64,000 nt of DNA, taken from assembly GCF_017303215.1 (NCBI RefSeq), contig NZ_JAEMWU010000001.1:1426001-1490000 (forward strand), read 5' to 3'. How positions within the stretch are numbered: the stretch's first letter is position 1; the number at the start of each line of letters is the position of its first letter. The DNA is from Microbacterium esteraromaticum. GTDB lineage: Bacteria; Actinomycetota; Actinomycetes; Actinomycetales; Microbacteriaceae. Positions 55,904-64,000 of the stretch are shown here, piece by piece. A model generated the notes under the pieces. The model did not search any database. It had not been told where the DNA came from and was given only the letters and a program-made list of their open reading frames with translations. The position numbers and the translations under genes are program-made.

Positions 55904-55933
55904 CAGGGCCCGAGTGGGATCACTCGGGCCCTG
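55904..55933. terminator. Hairpin between aminopeptidase P and S8 protease genes
   Basis: A perfect 13-bp stem, CAGGGCCCGAGTG (55904-55916) with CACTCGGGCCCTG (55921-55933), loop GGAT. It lies 17 nt downstream of the protease stop and upstream of the aminopeptidase start on the same strand. Confidence 0.88.
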
Positions 55934-55949
55934 CGTGCGTGAGATCAGA

Positions 55950-57446
55950 TCACTGCACGGCCTTCAGGGCGTTGACGATCCCGTGACCGTAGTAGCTGTT
56001 CATCTCTTCCGTACCCTCGCAGGCCGGGCCATAGTCGTACTGCGGCGCAGAGCACGCCGTCGGTGTGGCATCGTCGCGCAGCTTGTCGATCATCTGCGCC
56101 GGCGTCAGCTCGGGGTGTACGGACTTCATCAGCGCGAGCACACCCGCGACGTGCGGTGACGCCATCGAGGTGCCGCTCTTGTACGCCCATCCGCCGGGAA
56201 CGGTCGACGCGATACGGGAACCGGGGGCGGCGACGTCGATCTCGCCGAGTCCGCGGTTCGAGAAGTACGACAGCTGCCCGGTGTCGGTGAGCGACGACAC
56301 GGTCACGACGCCCGGCAACTGGGTCGGCAGATCCTTGCAGCCGGAGTTGATGGTGCGCTCCACGGCCTCGCTGTCGTTCGGGCTGCCCGTGTCGACCGTG
56401 TTGGTCCGCAGGTCGAGCGCCGAGTTGCCGGCAGCGGCGGCACTGACGACGCCCTTGTCAGCCGACCACCTGACGGCACGCGCCACGGCCTCCTGAACGG
56501 CGGCCTGGTCGGGCTGGTCATCGCACCAGAACTCGAACGGGTCGATGTAGTAGCTGTTGTTCGTGACGTCCATGCCTCGCTGGGCGGCCCACATGAAGCC
56601 GCAGATCGCATACTCGGGATAGATGTATCCGTCGTCGTTGACGACCTTGACCGAAGCCAGACGCACATTCGGTGCGACGCCGACGATTCCGAGGTCGTTG
56701 CGCGCGGCGGCGATCGTGCCCGCCACGTGGGTGCCGTGGTCCGACGTGGTCGGGTACCAGCCGTCCTCGGACTGGTCGGGGCGACCGCCGACCGTGCAGT
56801 TGACCGACTCTGCCGGATCGATGTTGGCCACGAGATCGGGATGCGTGGGGTCAATGCCCGAGTCGAGCACGCCGACCAGCACATTGCGGCTGCCATCCGT
56901 GATCAGGTTGGCCTCGTCGGCCTGGATCATCTCCATGTCCCACTGCAGTTCGGAGTACAGGTCGGAGCTCGATCCGGGGATCGGCTCGGTGGGCTCATCG
57001 CCGTTCACGGGCTTGTTCTTCCCTTGGTTCCAGCCCGACGAACCCGGACCCCACGGGATTCCAGGTCCTGTGACCTTGTCCTTCACCTCTGCGGTGCGTG
57101 TGGCACCCACCGAGGCGATGGCGTTCTTGCCGGCGACCGTGACGTCGTCGCGGAACGCCGCACGGTCGGACTGCGCGATGATGACGCCGATCTGCGGCCA
57201 GCTCTGTACGACGATGCCGCCCGCCGCGGCTACCGCGTTCTCGGCCTTGCGCGTTTGACCGGGGTTGGCCTGGCCGGTGTTGACGACATAGCTCATCACG
57301 GTGCCGTCCGGTGGGGAGATCGGAACGGGCGTTGAGGTCTCGGCGGTGGCGGCGGTGGCGCTCAGGCCACCCGCGACGACGAGTGCGAGTGCGGCAGCGG
57401 CACTGATCATGCAGCGCAGCGCTCGACGTGGGGATTGGGGATTCAT
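55950..57446 (-). CDS. Secreted subtilisin-like (S8) serine protease
   Basis: A 498-residue secreted protease. Signal peptide at about 1-35 (ALALVVAGGLSATAATA), an I9-like propeptide (about 45-125), then the catalytic domain with Asp195 (GVLDSGID), His237 (DHGTHVAG) and Ser427 (SGTSMASPHVAG). Six cysteines in the catalytic part suggest disulfides. It lacks the PA and dockerin-like parts of the larger protease at 37972. The end SYYGHGIVNALKAVQ is normal for the family, so it is complete and probably free in the medium. Confidence 0.92.
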   Translation of the reverse strand: MNPQSPRRALRCMISAAAALALVVAGGLSATAATAETSTPVPISPPDGTVMSYVVNTGQANPGQTRKAENAVAAAGGIVVQSWPQIGVIIAQSDRAAFRDDVTVAGKNAIASVGATRTAEVKDKVTGPGIPWGPGSSGWNQGKNKPVNGDEPTEPIPGSSSDLYSELQWDMEMIQADEANLITDGSRNVLVGVLDSGIDPTHPDLVANIDPAESVNCTVGGRPDQSEDGWYPTTSDHGTHVAGTIAAARNDLGIVGVAPNVRLASVKVVNDDGYIYPEYAICGFMWAAQRGMDVTNNSYYIDPFEFWCDDQPDQAAVQEAVARAVRWSADKGVVSAAAAGNSALDLRTNTVDTGSPNDSEAVERTINSGCKDLPTQLPGVVTVSSLTDTGQLSYFSNRGLGEIDVAAPGSRIASTVPGGWAYKSGTSMASPHVAGVLALMKSVHPELTPAQMIDKLRDDATPTACSAPQYDYGPACEGTEEMNSYYGHGIVNALKAVQ

Positions 57447-57566
57447 GACGGCCTTTCATCGTTGGAAGACCGGCTTCTGCCGGAAGGGCGGTGGCCCTCC
57501 TGAGCATTTCTATCGGTAGCTCACGGGCGATACAACGGCTTCTCAAAGATGCCGCCTACGGCGCGC

Positions 57567-58589
57567 TCAGTCCGTGGGCTCCAGCTGCGCAACGATCGCG
57601 CGGTGGTCGCTGCCACCGGCATCCGAGAGCACGATCGACCCGGACGCCCGCCACGTCTCACTGGCCATGATGTGGTCGATCGGCGCCCCGGCCAGACGGG
57701 GCAGGTCTGCGGGCCAGGTGCCGACCATGCCGTTGCCGGTGTCGATCGCCGCATCGCGGCAGTGCCCCATGGTGCCGTCATGCATGCCGAGCGCGGCCAT
57801 ATGGTCGACTGTGGCGTTGAAATCGCCCGCGAGGATGAAGTCGCCCTCGGGGCACTGGTCGGCGATCCAGGCGAGATCCGATCGCCACTGGTCCATCGCT
57901 GCGAGACGAGGGGCGATCGCGTGCACCGCGACGATCGTCGGGCCCTCGCCGTCGACGGGCATCGCGACGGCACTTGGCACGGATCCGGTGTTGCTCGTAC
58001 CGTCCGTCGAGGACTCGATCACCGAGTAGTCGCCCAGCTCGGCCGAGATGAGGATCGTCGTCTGCCACGCCTGCGGCCCGTCAGGAACATCGGGATGGAT
58101 GTTGACGTGGTGCACCCACATCGGATTGCCCGACTCGCGCATCATGAGCGCGATCTGCTCACCGACCTCTTCCGACGTCTCGGGGAGGGTGACGACGTCG
58201 ATCTGCTGCTCCTCGATCACCCCGGCGATCGTCTCGGCCGAAACCGCAGCGCCGGCGGTGTTCCACGTGAGCACGCGCAGGCTGGCATCCGACTTCGCGG
58301 GGAGGGCATCGTCGCCGAAACCTCGCACCGCACCCACGATTCCGTTGGCCCCGGCGCCCAGCAACGCGATGATCAGGATTGATGCTGCGAAGCCGCGCAG
58401 CGGCCTGGCGAGCATCAGCAGCAGCGCCAGCACGGCGACGACGAGGAACGCAGCTATCAGCACGGGGCGCGCGGCAATGACCTGCGCGATCGGGAACGTC
58501 GTCTCGAGCCGGAAGAACTGCGGCCACACGAGTATCGCCGTCGCGATCGCGAACAGCACCGAGATGAGGATTCCGACCGTGCGTAGCAT
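57567..58589 (-). CDS. Membrane-anchored endonuclease/exonuclease/phosphatase (EEP) family protein
   Basis: A 340-residue protein with three N-terminal membrane helices (about 3-23, 35-58, 63-85) and an external EEP domain. LTWNTAG, LPETSEE, GDFNAT and SDHRAI are the conserved metal and catalytic motifs. The substrate could be a nucleic acid, nucleotide or phospholipid. The ATG at 58589 is chosen since TAGGCT (minus strand, over 58598-58603) lies 8 nt before it; the frame extends upstream without a homologous N terminus. Confidence 0.83.
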   Translation of the reverse strand: MLRTVGILISVLFAIATAILVWPQFFRLETTFPIAQVIAARPVLIAAFLVVAVLALLLMLARPLRGFAASILIIALLGAGANGIVGAVRGFGDDALPAKSDASLRVLTWNTAGAAVSAETIAGVIEEQQIDVVTLPETSEEVGEQIALMMRESGNPMWVHHVNIHPDVPDGPQAWQTTILISAELGDYSVIESSTDGTSNTGSVPSAVAMPVDGEGPTIVAVHAIAPRLAAMDQWRSDLAWIADQCPEGDFILAGDFNATVDHMAALGMHDGTMGHCRDAAIDTGNGMVGTWPADLPRLAGAPIDHIMASETWRASGSIVLSDAGGSDHRAIVAQLEPTD

Positions 58590-58643
58590 CGGACGAAAGC
58601 CTAGGGGAATCGGCTGTGTCCGCCCTGGCGGTACGCTCAGAGG

Positions 58644-59522
58644 ATGACGTCGGATGCTGCGTTCCGCTTCTCGGGGCCGAGTGACCTGCATCTGCATTCG
58701 AACCACTCCGATGGCACCGAATCACCTGCGGAGGTCGTGCGCCAGGCACATGCCCACGGGGTGCGCACCTTCGCGCTCACCGACCACGATCGCACCACCG
58801 GTTGGGGCGAGGCGGCCGCCGCAGCCGCAGCGCTGCGCATGACCTTCCTGCCCGGCATGGAGTTCTCTGCCAAGCACGAGTGGCGCAGTGTGCATGTGCT
58901 CGGCTACCTGTTCGATCCGACCGATCCGGCGTTGACGGCCGAGACGGCGCGGATCCGCGACGACCGGGTGGGCCGGGCCGAACGCATTGTGCGCAACATC
59001 TCGCGGGACTACGAACTGGTCTGGGAAGACGTGCTCGCGCACACCACCGCGGATGCCACGGTCGGCCGCCCGCACATCGCCGACGCGCTGATCACCCGCG
59101 GGTTCGTCCGTGACCGCACCGAGGCGTTCGAGAGCATCCTGCACCCGCGCAGCGGGTACTACGAGCCGCACTACGCTCCTGACCCACTGACAGCAGTGCG
59201 GTTGATCACGCGCGCCGGCGGAGTTGCGATCATCGCGCACCCCGCCACGGCGGGACGCGATCGGATGCTACCGGTGAGCTACCTCGAACGGCTCATCGCC
59301 GAGGGGCTGGCCGGATTCGAGATCGATCATCGTGAGAACACTGCGGCAGGCAAGCGGACGTTGCGCGACCTCGCCGTGCGACACGACCTGATCGTCACCG
59401 GCTCCAGTGATTATCACGGTCTGACGGGCAAGCCGAACCGTCCCGGCGAGAACACGACCACGGACGAGATGGTGTCGCGTCTCATCGACCGCGCGACGGG
59501 GATTGCACCGCAGTACCCCTGA
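58644..59522 (+). CDS. PHP-domain phosphoesterase
   Basis: A 292-residue PHP protein: DLHLHSNHSDGTESP (residues 14-28), TDHDRTTG, AHPAT and GSSDYHG give the histidine/aspartate metal sites. It belongs to the group that includes nucleoside 3',5'-bisphosphate phosphatases and 5'-3' exonucleases (YciV/RNase AM type); which substrate is used is not clear. The ATG lies 6 nt after TACGCT (58632-58637), a leaderless start, and is divergent from the EEP gene (54 bp apart). Confidence 0.87.
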   Translation: MTSDAAFRFSGPSDLHLHSNHSDGTESPAEVVRQAHAHGVRTFALTDHDRTTGWGEAAAAAAALRMTFLPGMEFSAKHEWRSVHVLGYLFDPTDPALTAETARIRDDRVGRAERIVRNISRDYELVWEDVLAHTTADATVGRPHIADALITRGFVRDRTEAFESILHPRSGYYEPHYAPDPLTAVRLITRAGGVAIIAHPATAGRDRMLPVSYLERLIAEGLAGFEIDHRENTAAGKRTLRDLAVRHDLIVTGSSDYHGLTGKPNRPGENTTTDEMVSRLIDRATGIAPQYP

Positions 59523-59607
59523 GCGAGCGCTGCGGACGGAGGGCAGTCCAGCGAACGGTCGGGTTGTTCCCGGGGGCCGCTCGGGTGGTGCCGCTAGCGT
59601 CCGAACC

Positions 59608-60510
59608 ATGCAATGGGGAACCGCGCTCGAGCAGCGCATCGACGCGATCGCCGATCGGATGCTGCAGGATGCGGCCGCCCGTGGAGCGCGCGTCGCCGCG
59701 ATCGAGTTCATCGTCTTCGTGCTCAAGCAGGCGTGGGCGTGCATCTTCGGTGCGGCGCTGCTCGTGGCGCTCATCGCGGCGCGACTGCTCTATCCGGATG
59801 ACGCCGTACTCGCGCGGAACGATGCGCTGACCCTCGCGGCAGTGCTCATCCAGGTTGCGATGCTGGTGTTCGGGCTGGAGACCGTGCGAGAACTGCGGGT
59901 GATCGTGCTGTTCCACATCACGGGGACGGTGATGGAACTGTTCAAGACGGATGTCGGGTCGTGGGCCTATGCGGCCGAAGGAGTCCTTCGCATCGGTGGC
60001 GTGCCCCTCTTCAGCGGTTTCATGTACGCGGCTGTGGGGTCGTACATGGTGCGGGTGTACCGGCTGTTCGACCTGCGCTTCTCTCGCTACCCCCGTCGGT
60101 GGCTGACTGCGATCGTGGCCGCGGCGATCTATGTCAACTTCTTCACGCATCACTTCTGGTGGGATGCCCGATGGGTGCTGTTCGGCGCGGTTGTCGTGCT
60201 GTGGGGCGGCACCGTGATGCACGCGCGGATTCGTGTGCGCATCGTACGTCTGCCGCTGTTGCTCGTGTTCGCGGGCGTCGCCCTGTTCCTCTGGGCGGCC
60301 GAGAACATCGGCACGTGGGCCGGAGCATGGGTGTACCCGGATCAGGTCGCCGGATGGCAGCTCGTCTCGCTCAGCAAGATGGGCTCGTGGTTCCTGTTGA
60401 TGATCATCTCGGTGGTGCTGGTCGCATGGGTGTATCCACCGCGCGCGCCGATGGCGTCGTCCCCGGAAGCGATCGAGGCCCCTCCTGTTCAGCAGGAGAG
60501 GCCTCGATGA
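59608..60510 (+). CDS. DUF817 membrane protein
   Basis: A 300-residue protein with about eight helices. The EFIVFVLKQAWACIFGA, HITGTVMELFKTDVGSW and IYVNFFTHHFWWDAR blocks are the DUF817 signature; conserved His, Trp and Asp residues suggest a metal or haem-like site, but the function is unknown. The ATG at 59608 lies 7 nt after TAGCGT (59595-59600). The last codons double as a terminator hairpin (60472-60508). Confidence 0.87.
   Translation: MQWGTALEQRIDAIADRMLQDAAARGARVAAIEFIVFVLKQAWACIFGAALLVALIAARLLYPDDAVLARNDALTLAAVLIQVAMLVFGLETVRELRVIVLFHITGTVMELFKTDVGSWAYAAEGVLRIGGVPLFSGFMYAAVGSYMVRVYRLFDLRFSRYPRRWLTAIVAAAIYVNFFTHHFWWDARWVLFGAVVVLWGGTVMHARIRVRIVRLPLLLVFAGVALFLWAAENIGTWAGAWVYPDQVAGWQLVSLSKMGSWFLLMIISVVLVAWVYPPRAPMASSPEAIEAPPVQQERPR
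60472..60508. terminator. Terminator hairpin encoded inside the end of the DUF817 gene
   Basis: ATCGAGGCC (60472-60480) pairs with GGCCTCGAT (60500-60508) and CTCCTG (60482-60487) with CAGGAG (60493-60498), loop TTCAG, one bulge per side. The 3' arm reaches the first base of the TGA stop. The convergent helicase gene ends 10 bp further. Confidence 0.75.
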
Positions 60511-60520
60511 CGATCTGGTG

Positions 60521-62047
60521 TCAGGCACCGCTCGGAGCGGCACCCCCGCTACGGCGACGACGGCGGCGGCGCTGCGGGGCCGGTTTGCCGTCGCGGTGCT
60601 CTGAGGTCGCGTCACCGTCGTGCGTGCCCGCACCCTCGGCGTCGCGGTCGGTCGCGTGGGTGCCCGTCGACGGAGCGGATGCCTGAGCCTCTGCCCCCTC
60701 GGCGCCCTCGACGAACGTGGCACCGACCTGCTCGGCAGGCGAGCTGCGGCGCCGGCGCCGACGGCGGCGCGTGGTGCCCTCGTCGGTGCCCTCAGCGGCA
60801 GCATCCGCCGCCTTCTGCGGCTGACGCTGCTTGCGCTGCGCCGGCTTCTCGGCCTTCGGAGCCGTCCGCAGGCGCCCCTTCGTGCCCTCGGGGATGTCGA
60901 GGTCGGTGTACAGGTGCGGGCTCGACGAGTACGTCTCGACGGGCTCGGGCTGGCCGAACTCAAGCGCACGGTTGATCAAGGCCCACTTGTGCAGGTCTTC
61001 CCAGTCGACGAAGGTGACCGCGATGCCCGTGCGGCCCGCGCGGCCGGTGCGGCCGGCACGGTGCAGGTACGTCTTCTCCTCATCGGGGATGGTGTGGTTG
61101 ATCACGTGCGTGATGTCGTCGACGTCGATACCGCGCGCGGCGACATCGGTGGCGACGAGAACATCGCGCTTGCCCGCCTTGAAGGCGGCCATGGAGCGCT
61201 CACGCTGCTCCTGGCCCATGTCGCCGTGCACCCCGCCGACATTGAAGCCGCGGTCGCTCAGCTCGTCGACGAGCTTCTGCGCCGCGCGCTTGGTGCGGGT
61301 GAAGATCACGGCCTTGCCGCGTCCCTCGGCCTGCAGGATGCGGGCGATGACCTCGTCCTTGTCGAGCGAGTGCGCCCGGTAGACGATGTGCTTGATGTTC
61401 GCCTGCGTCAGCCCCTCGTCGGGGTCGTTGGCGCGGATGTGGATCGGGTTGGTCATGAACCGGCGCGCGAGTGCGACGATCGGTCCGGGCATCGTGGCCG
61501 AGAACAGCTGCGTGTGACGCACCGGCGGCACCTTCGAGAAGATCTTCTCGATGTCGGCGAGGAAGCCCAGGTCAAGCATCTTGTCGGCCTCGTCGAGCAC
61601 GACCTCGGTCGCGTTCGACAGGTCGAGCAGACGCTGGTTGGCCAGGTCGATCAGACGACCCGGGGTGCCGACGACGATCTGCGCGCCGGCCTTGAGCTGG
61701 TCGATCTGGCCCTCGTACGCCTTGCCGCCGTAGATCGCGACGACGCTCGTCGAGCGGTTCGAGGTCAGCAGGTCCATGTCTTCGTAGACCTGCACCGCCA
61801 GCTCGCGGGTGGGTACGACGATCAGAGCCTTGACGCCCGGCTCGGGGTTCTCGCCGAGGCGCTGCACCACGGGGATGCCGAAGCCGAAGGTCTTGCCGGT
61901 GCCGGTCTTGGCCTGGCCGATGATGTCCTGGCCCGGAAGGCCGAGGGGGATGGTCTGCTCCTGGATGGGGAACGCGTCGGCGATGCCCTTCGAGGCGAGT
62001 GCGTCGACGATGTCCTGATCAATTCCCAGATCAGCGAATGAGGTCAC
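60521..62047 (-). CDS. rhlE: DEAD-box RNA helicase, RhlE type
   Basis: A 508-residue RNA helicase. PIQEQTIP (Q motif), AKTGTGKT (I), VPTREL (Ia), LDEADKMLD (II), FSAT (III), VATDVAARGID (V) and HRAGRTGRAG (VI) are all intact in residues 1-360. The tail is rich in charged residues with two Arg runs (TRRRRRRRR and PQRRRRRRR). It corresponds to mycobacterial RhlE by neighbourhood (MiaE_2-like, DUF3107, UvrD genes follow). The probable promoter predicts a leader of roughly 120 nt. Confidence 0.92.
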   Translation of the reverse strand: MTSFADLGIDQDIVDALASKGIADAFPIQEQTIPLGLPGQDIIGQAKTGTGKTFGFGIPVVQRLGENPEPGVKALIVVPTRELAVQVYEDMDLLTSNRSTSVVAIYGGKAYEGQIDQLKAGAQIVVGTPGRLIDLANQRLLDLSNATEVVLDEADKMLDLGFLADIEKIFSKVPPVRHTQLFSATMPGPIVALARRFMTNPIHIRANDPDEGLTQANIKHIVYRAHSLDKDEVIARILQAEGRGKAVIFTRTKRAAQKLVDELSDRGFNVGGVHGDMGQEQRERSMAAFKAGKRDVLVATDVAARGIDVDDITHVINHTIPDEEKTYLHRAGRTGRAGRTGIAVTFVDWEDLHKWALINRALEFGQPEPVETYSSSPHLYTDLDIPEGTKGRLRTAPKAEKPAQRKQRQPQKAADAAAEGTDEGTTRRRRRRRRSSPAEQVGATFVEGAEGAEAQASAPSTGTHATDRDAEGAGTHDGDATSEHRDGKPAPQRRRRRRRSGGAAPSGA

Positions 62048-62171
62048 GGTATGTCATTGCCTGTCCGGCGCCCGGGCGGCGGTTGTCGTGCCAGCGGCGC
62101 CTCGTTACGGATCCACGCCGTCAAATGCTGCCACAGGCGCGGGGCCCTGCTCCGATGGCAGGACGCGACCA

Positions 62172-62177
62172 GCCTAC
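62172..62177 (-). promoter_or_regulatory. -10 element and leader of the RhlE gene
   Basis: TAGGCT on the minus strand (over 62172-62177) lies about 125 nt before the start codon. The 236-bp gap (62048-62283) contains this promoter and that of the divergent MiaE_2-like gene; I see nothing else in it. Confidence 0.45.
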
Positions 62178-62283
62178 CGGAGGGGGAGTCGGAAGCCCGA
62201 GAAAACCTGTGGTGCCCGGCCCGTGGCGGGCTGCCAGAATGCGGGGTGCGGTGGGCGAGGGCCCTGCCCGGTAACCTGATCAC

Positions 62284-62994
62284 GTGGTCAACTGGTTCTG
62301 GAAGCGTAAACCGGCCCGGCGCACCCTGACGTTGCGCAGCAAGGGCGAGGGCAGTGGCGCGACCCGCGTCGACTTCGCCGAGCTCGCCCCTGAGCTGAAC
62401 CGCTTCCTCGGACAGGCCGCCTACCTGCAGCTGGGGTACTTCGAGACGCTCACCCGTGGCATCCGCGGAACTCACGAGCTCGCCCGCAAAGAGGCCCTGT
62501 CTCGCGCCGCGGGTGCGGCGCTCGACAAGCACCGCGGCATCGTGGCGATCATCTCGGACCTGGGCGACGACCCCACCGAGGTCATGCTGCCCTTTCGTGA
62601 GAACCTCGACGCGTTTCGCCGCAAGACCATCGGCGTGCATCAGGAAGAGACGCTGCTGGCCGTGTATCTGACCGCCGGCATGCTCGACGATTTCTATCTC
62701 GCCCTCGCCTCGAGCTACGGCGAGACGGGGGAGCGCGTCGCCGCGATCCTGCGCGAGGACGATGGCGGCAGTGAGATCGTGTCGATCATCCAGCAGACGA
62801 TCGAGAGCGACGATGAATGGCGTTCACTGCTGTCGATGTGGGGGCGTCGCCTGGTCGGTGACACGTTGCTCGTGTGCCGAGGTGCGCTGCGTCCTGGACG
62901 CCTCGAAGCGGACGACACACGTATCGAGCCGGTGTACACCGAGCTGATGGGTGCGCACGCGCGGCGGATGGACGCCATGGGGCTCGCTTCGTAG
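62284..62994 (+). CDS. Ferritin-like MiaE_2 family protein
   Basis: A 236-residue helical protein with ferritin-like fold: FLGQAAYLQLGYFETL, LARKEALSRAAGAALDKHRGI and YSELMGAHARRMDAMG-like ends, with Glu/His residues placed as in di-iron carboxylate proteins. Actinobacterial relatives are classed with tRNA hydroxylase MiaE_2, but the substrate is untested. The GTG lies 6 nt after TAACCT (62272-62277), a leaderless start. Confidence 0.8.
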   Translation: MVNWFWKRKPARRTLTLRSKGEGSGATRVDFAELAPELNRFLGQAAYLQLGYFETLTRGIRGTHELARKEALSRAAGAALDKHRGIVAIISDLGDDPTEVMLPFRENLDAFRRKTIGVHQEETLLAVYLTAGMLDDFYLALASSYGETGERVAAILREDDGGSEIVSIIQQTIESDDEWRSLLSMWGRRLVGDTLLVCRGALRPGRLEADDTRIEPVYTELMGAHARRMDAMGLAS

Positions 62995-63042
62995 CATCCG
63001 ACTTCCGCGCTTTGGTCGCGGGGGATTCCGCTGTCTCTGTCT

Positions 63043-63128
63043 GCGTGGGAAATCTCAGACGAGTCGCGGTGCGCGCGGCGTGTCGTTGGGCGACACGCCG
63101 CAGGCGACGCGCTCGGTCTGGGATTTCC
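63043..63128. repeat. Intergenic palindromic element with inner and outer stems
   Basis: The outer arms GGAAATCTCAGAC (63048-63060) and GTCTGGGATTTCC (63116-63128) pair with one wobble. The inner perfect 11-bp stem, GCGGCGTGTCG (63075-63085) with CGACACGCCGC (63091-63101), has a 5-nt loop. The element fills most of the 191-bp gap (62995-63185) between convergent genes, and its build resembles that of 6981-7078. Confidence 0.75.
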
Positions 63129-63185
63129 GACACTGCGGACGCGTGACGGATGCCGGAAGCGCGGGGCGGATGCCCGGTGCCGGTC

Positions 63186-63473
63186 TCAGATGCCGAGTGC
63201 CTGCTTCTGCGCTCGGTCGTGGTGCGCGCGCTGCGCGCTGATACCGGCCGTCGCGAGGCCGGCGAGCAGCAGACCTCCGCCGATGCTCGCCACCCACAGC
63301 CAGACGTTGCCCTCGCCGATGCCCGCCCACTGCATGATCGTGTAGATCGCGGCGGCCGCTGCCGTCGCGACAGCGGGCGTGACCGTGATGCCGCGCAGGT
63401 CTCGGCGCGGCATCAGGAAGTGCAGAGCGACGCCGAGCGCGCACGCGGCGATGAGCGCCAGCAGGATGTACAT
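63186..63473 (-). CDS. Small membrane protein, three helices
   Basis: A 95-residue protein with three predicted helices (about 2-20, 32-52, 58-78) and a polar tail (QRAHHDRAQKQALGI). The MPRRDLRGITVTPAVATAAAAAIYT stretch is found in actinobacterial proteins of unknown function beside DUF3107. It starts 1 nt after the DUF3107 stop, so both are co-transcribed. Confidence 0.75.
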   Translation of the reverse strand: MYILLALIAACALGVALHFLMPRRDLRGITVTPAVATAAAAAIYTIMQWAGIGEGNVWLWVASIGGGLLLAGLATAGISAQRAHHDRAQKQALGI

Positions 63474-63474
63474 G

Positions 63475-63699
63475 TCAGGCGACGAAACCGACCCGGCGCG
63501 ACTCTTCGCTGCCGAGCTCGACGTACGCGAGGTTCGCGGTGGGCACGATGTACGAGCTGCCCTTGGCGTCGGCGAAGCTGAGGTGGCTCGCGTTCTGCTC
63601 GAGCGCCTCGGTCACCTGCTTGCGCACCTCGTCGGCGCTGCTGCTGGTCTCGAAGCTGAGCTCACGGCCGGTGTTGACGATGCCGATGCGGATTTCCAC
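63475..63699 (-). CDS. DUF3107 small conserved protein
   Basis: A 74-residue protein beginning MEIRIGIVNTGRELSFE and holding VTEALEQNASHLSFADAKG then YIVPTANLAYVELG. DUF3107 proteins (TB9.4 in mycobacteria, from memory) are of unknown function and lie near UvrD-type helicases. The GTG at 63699 has CAGGAG 5-6 nt upstream; the longer frame beyond it has no family match. Confidence 0.88.
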   Translation of the reverse strand: MEIRIGIVNTGRELSFETSSSADEVRKQVTEALEQNASHLSFADAKGSSYIVPTANLAYVELGSEESRRVGFVA

Positions 63700-63847
63700 G
63701 CGATCTCCTGACGTTCTGCGAACATCGGCAACTCTACCGGCTGGCGCCGCGGGGCAGGCGGCGTCAGACGGTGCGTTCGCCAGGGGCGCACAGCGCTCGG
63801 TGGTGTGCGCCGGGGGAGTGTCGGCACGCGCCGATAGCGTGGATCTC

Positions 63848-64000
63848 ATGACACAGGATGCTGCGCAGCGGGCCCTCGTCGACGCGCCGGCGGCGACCTC
63901 CGGGGTGGTCATCGGCGCACCGGGCACGGGCAAGACGACGGCTCTCGTCGACCGTGTCGTGCACCTGCTCGACTCGGGGCTGCGCCCCGAACAGATGCTG
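63848..64000 (+). CDS. UvrD/Rep-type DNA helicase, N-terminal fragment
   Basis: Only the first 51 codons are in the window. QDAAQRALVDAP matches the Q motif of superfamily I helicases and GAPGTGKTTALVDRVV (residues 22-37) is the Walker A motif. The position beside DUF3107 fits the actinobacterial UvrD-like/AdnA-type helicase pair. The ATG lies 7 nt after TAGCGT (63835-63840), a leaderless start. The gene is cut by the right edge of the window. Confidence 0.85.
   Translation, partial: MTQDAAQRALVDAPAATSGVVIGAPGTGKTTALVDRVVHLLDSGLRPEQML

Overview
The window comes from the chromosome of a high-GC actinobacterium, most likely Microbacterium or a close relative in the Microbacteriaceae. The evidence is strongly G/C-biased third codon positions, a tandem glycine riboswitch in front of gcvTHP, a DUF222/HNH gene, Mrp and TatB proteins of actinobacterial type, and stretches of gene order that resemble Mycobacterium tuberculosis (from memory: typA, fdxC-dapC, dapD/dapE, DUF3117, O-methyltransferase, tatB, mrp, DUF1003, MgtE/CBS, and later rhlE, MiaE_2-like, DUF3107, UvrD). 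No tRNA, rRNA, CRISPR array, prophage or insertion sequence was seen. The content is chromosomal housekeeping and metabolism with a few accessory genes.

Layout. 1-7 kb: end of a PlsC-like acyltransferase, a HesB-like protein, a DUF6328 membrane protein, an MFS exporter, an ABC exporter, an SDR oxidoreductase and a GT2 glycosyltransferase. 7-13 kb: NAD biosynthesis on the minus strand (nrtR, operator, nadA-nadB-nadC-nifS, all tightly coupled). 13-15 kb: a secreted metallophosphoesterase. 15-20 kb: glycine riboswitch and gcvT-gcvH-gcvP. 20-25 kb: an oligopeptide-type ABC importer with a strong hairpin between the binding-protein gene and the permeases. 25-35 kb: PH-domain protein, CPBP protease, typA, a secreted lysozyme-fold protein, an XRE-cupin regulator divergent from azlCD, a small membrane protein, fdxA, dapC and citrate synthase. 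35-42 kb: DEAD-box helicase, a two-HTH regulator divergent from a giant S8 protease with a dockerin-like tail. 42-52 kb: dapD/dapE divergent pair, PIG-V-like membrane protein, DUF3117, O-methyltransferase, tatB, mrp-DUF1003-MgtE/CBS, stress protein, alpha/beta hydrolase. 52-64 kb: DUF222/HNH protein, aminoglycoside-phosphotransferase-like kinase, HAD hydrolase with a micro-ORF in front, aminopeptidase P, second S8 protease, EEP and PHP phosphoesterases, DUF817, second DEAD-box helicase, MiaE_2-like protein, DUF3107 and the start of a UvrD-type helicase.

How genes work together. NrtR very probably senses NAD-related metabolites and represses nadABC, while the NifS-like desulfurase in the same operon can supply sulfur for the [4Fe-4S] cluster of NadA. 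The riboswitch links glycine level to the glycine cleavage system. dapC, dapD and dapE together give the succinylase branch of lysine/diaminopimelate synthesis within 12 kb.

Two window-wide signals stand out. About one third of genes have a TAnnnT-like -10 hexamer only 6-8 nt before the start codon, which predicts leaderless mRNAs and fixes several start codons. There are also three palindromic repeat elements, one of which lies in frame inside nadB and is translated. I saw no clear defence, toxin or biosynthetic-cluster system; the most unusual items are the translated palindrome, the leaderless micro-ORF before the HAD gene, and the regulator/operator/dockerin-protease locus.
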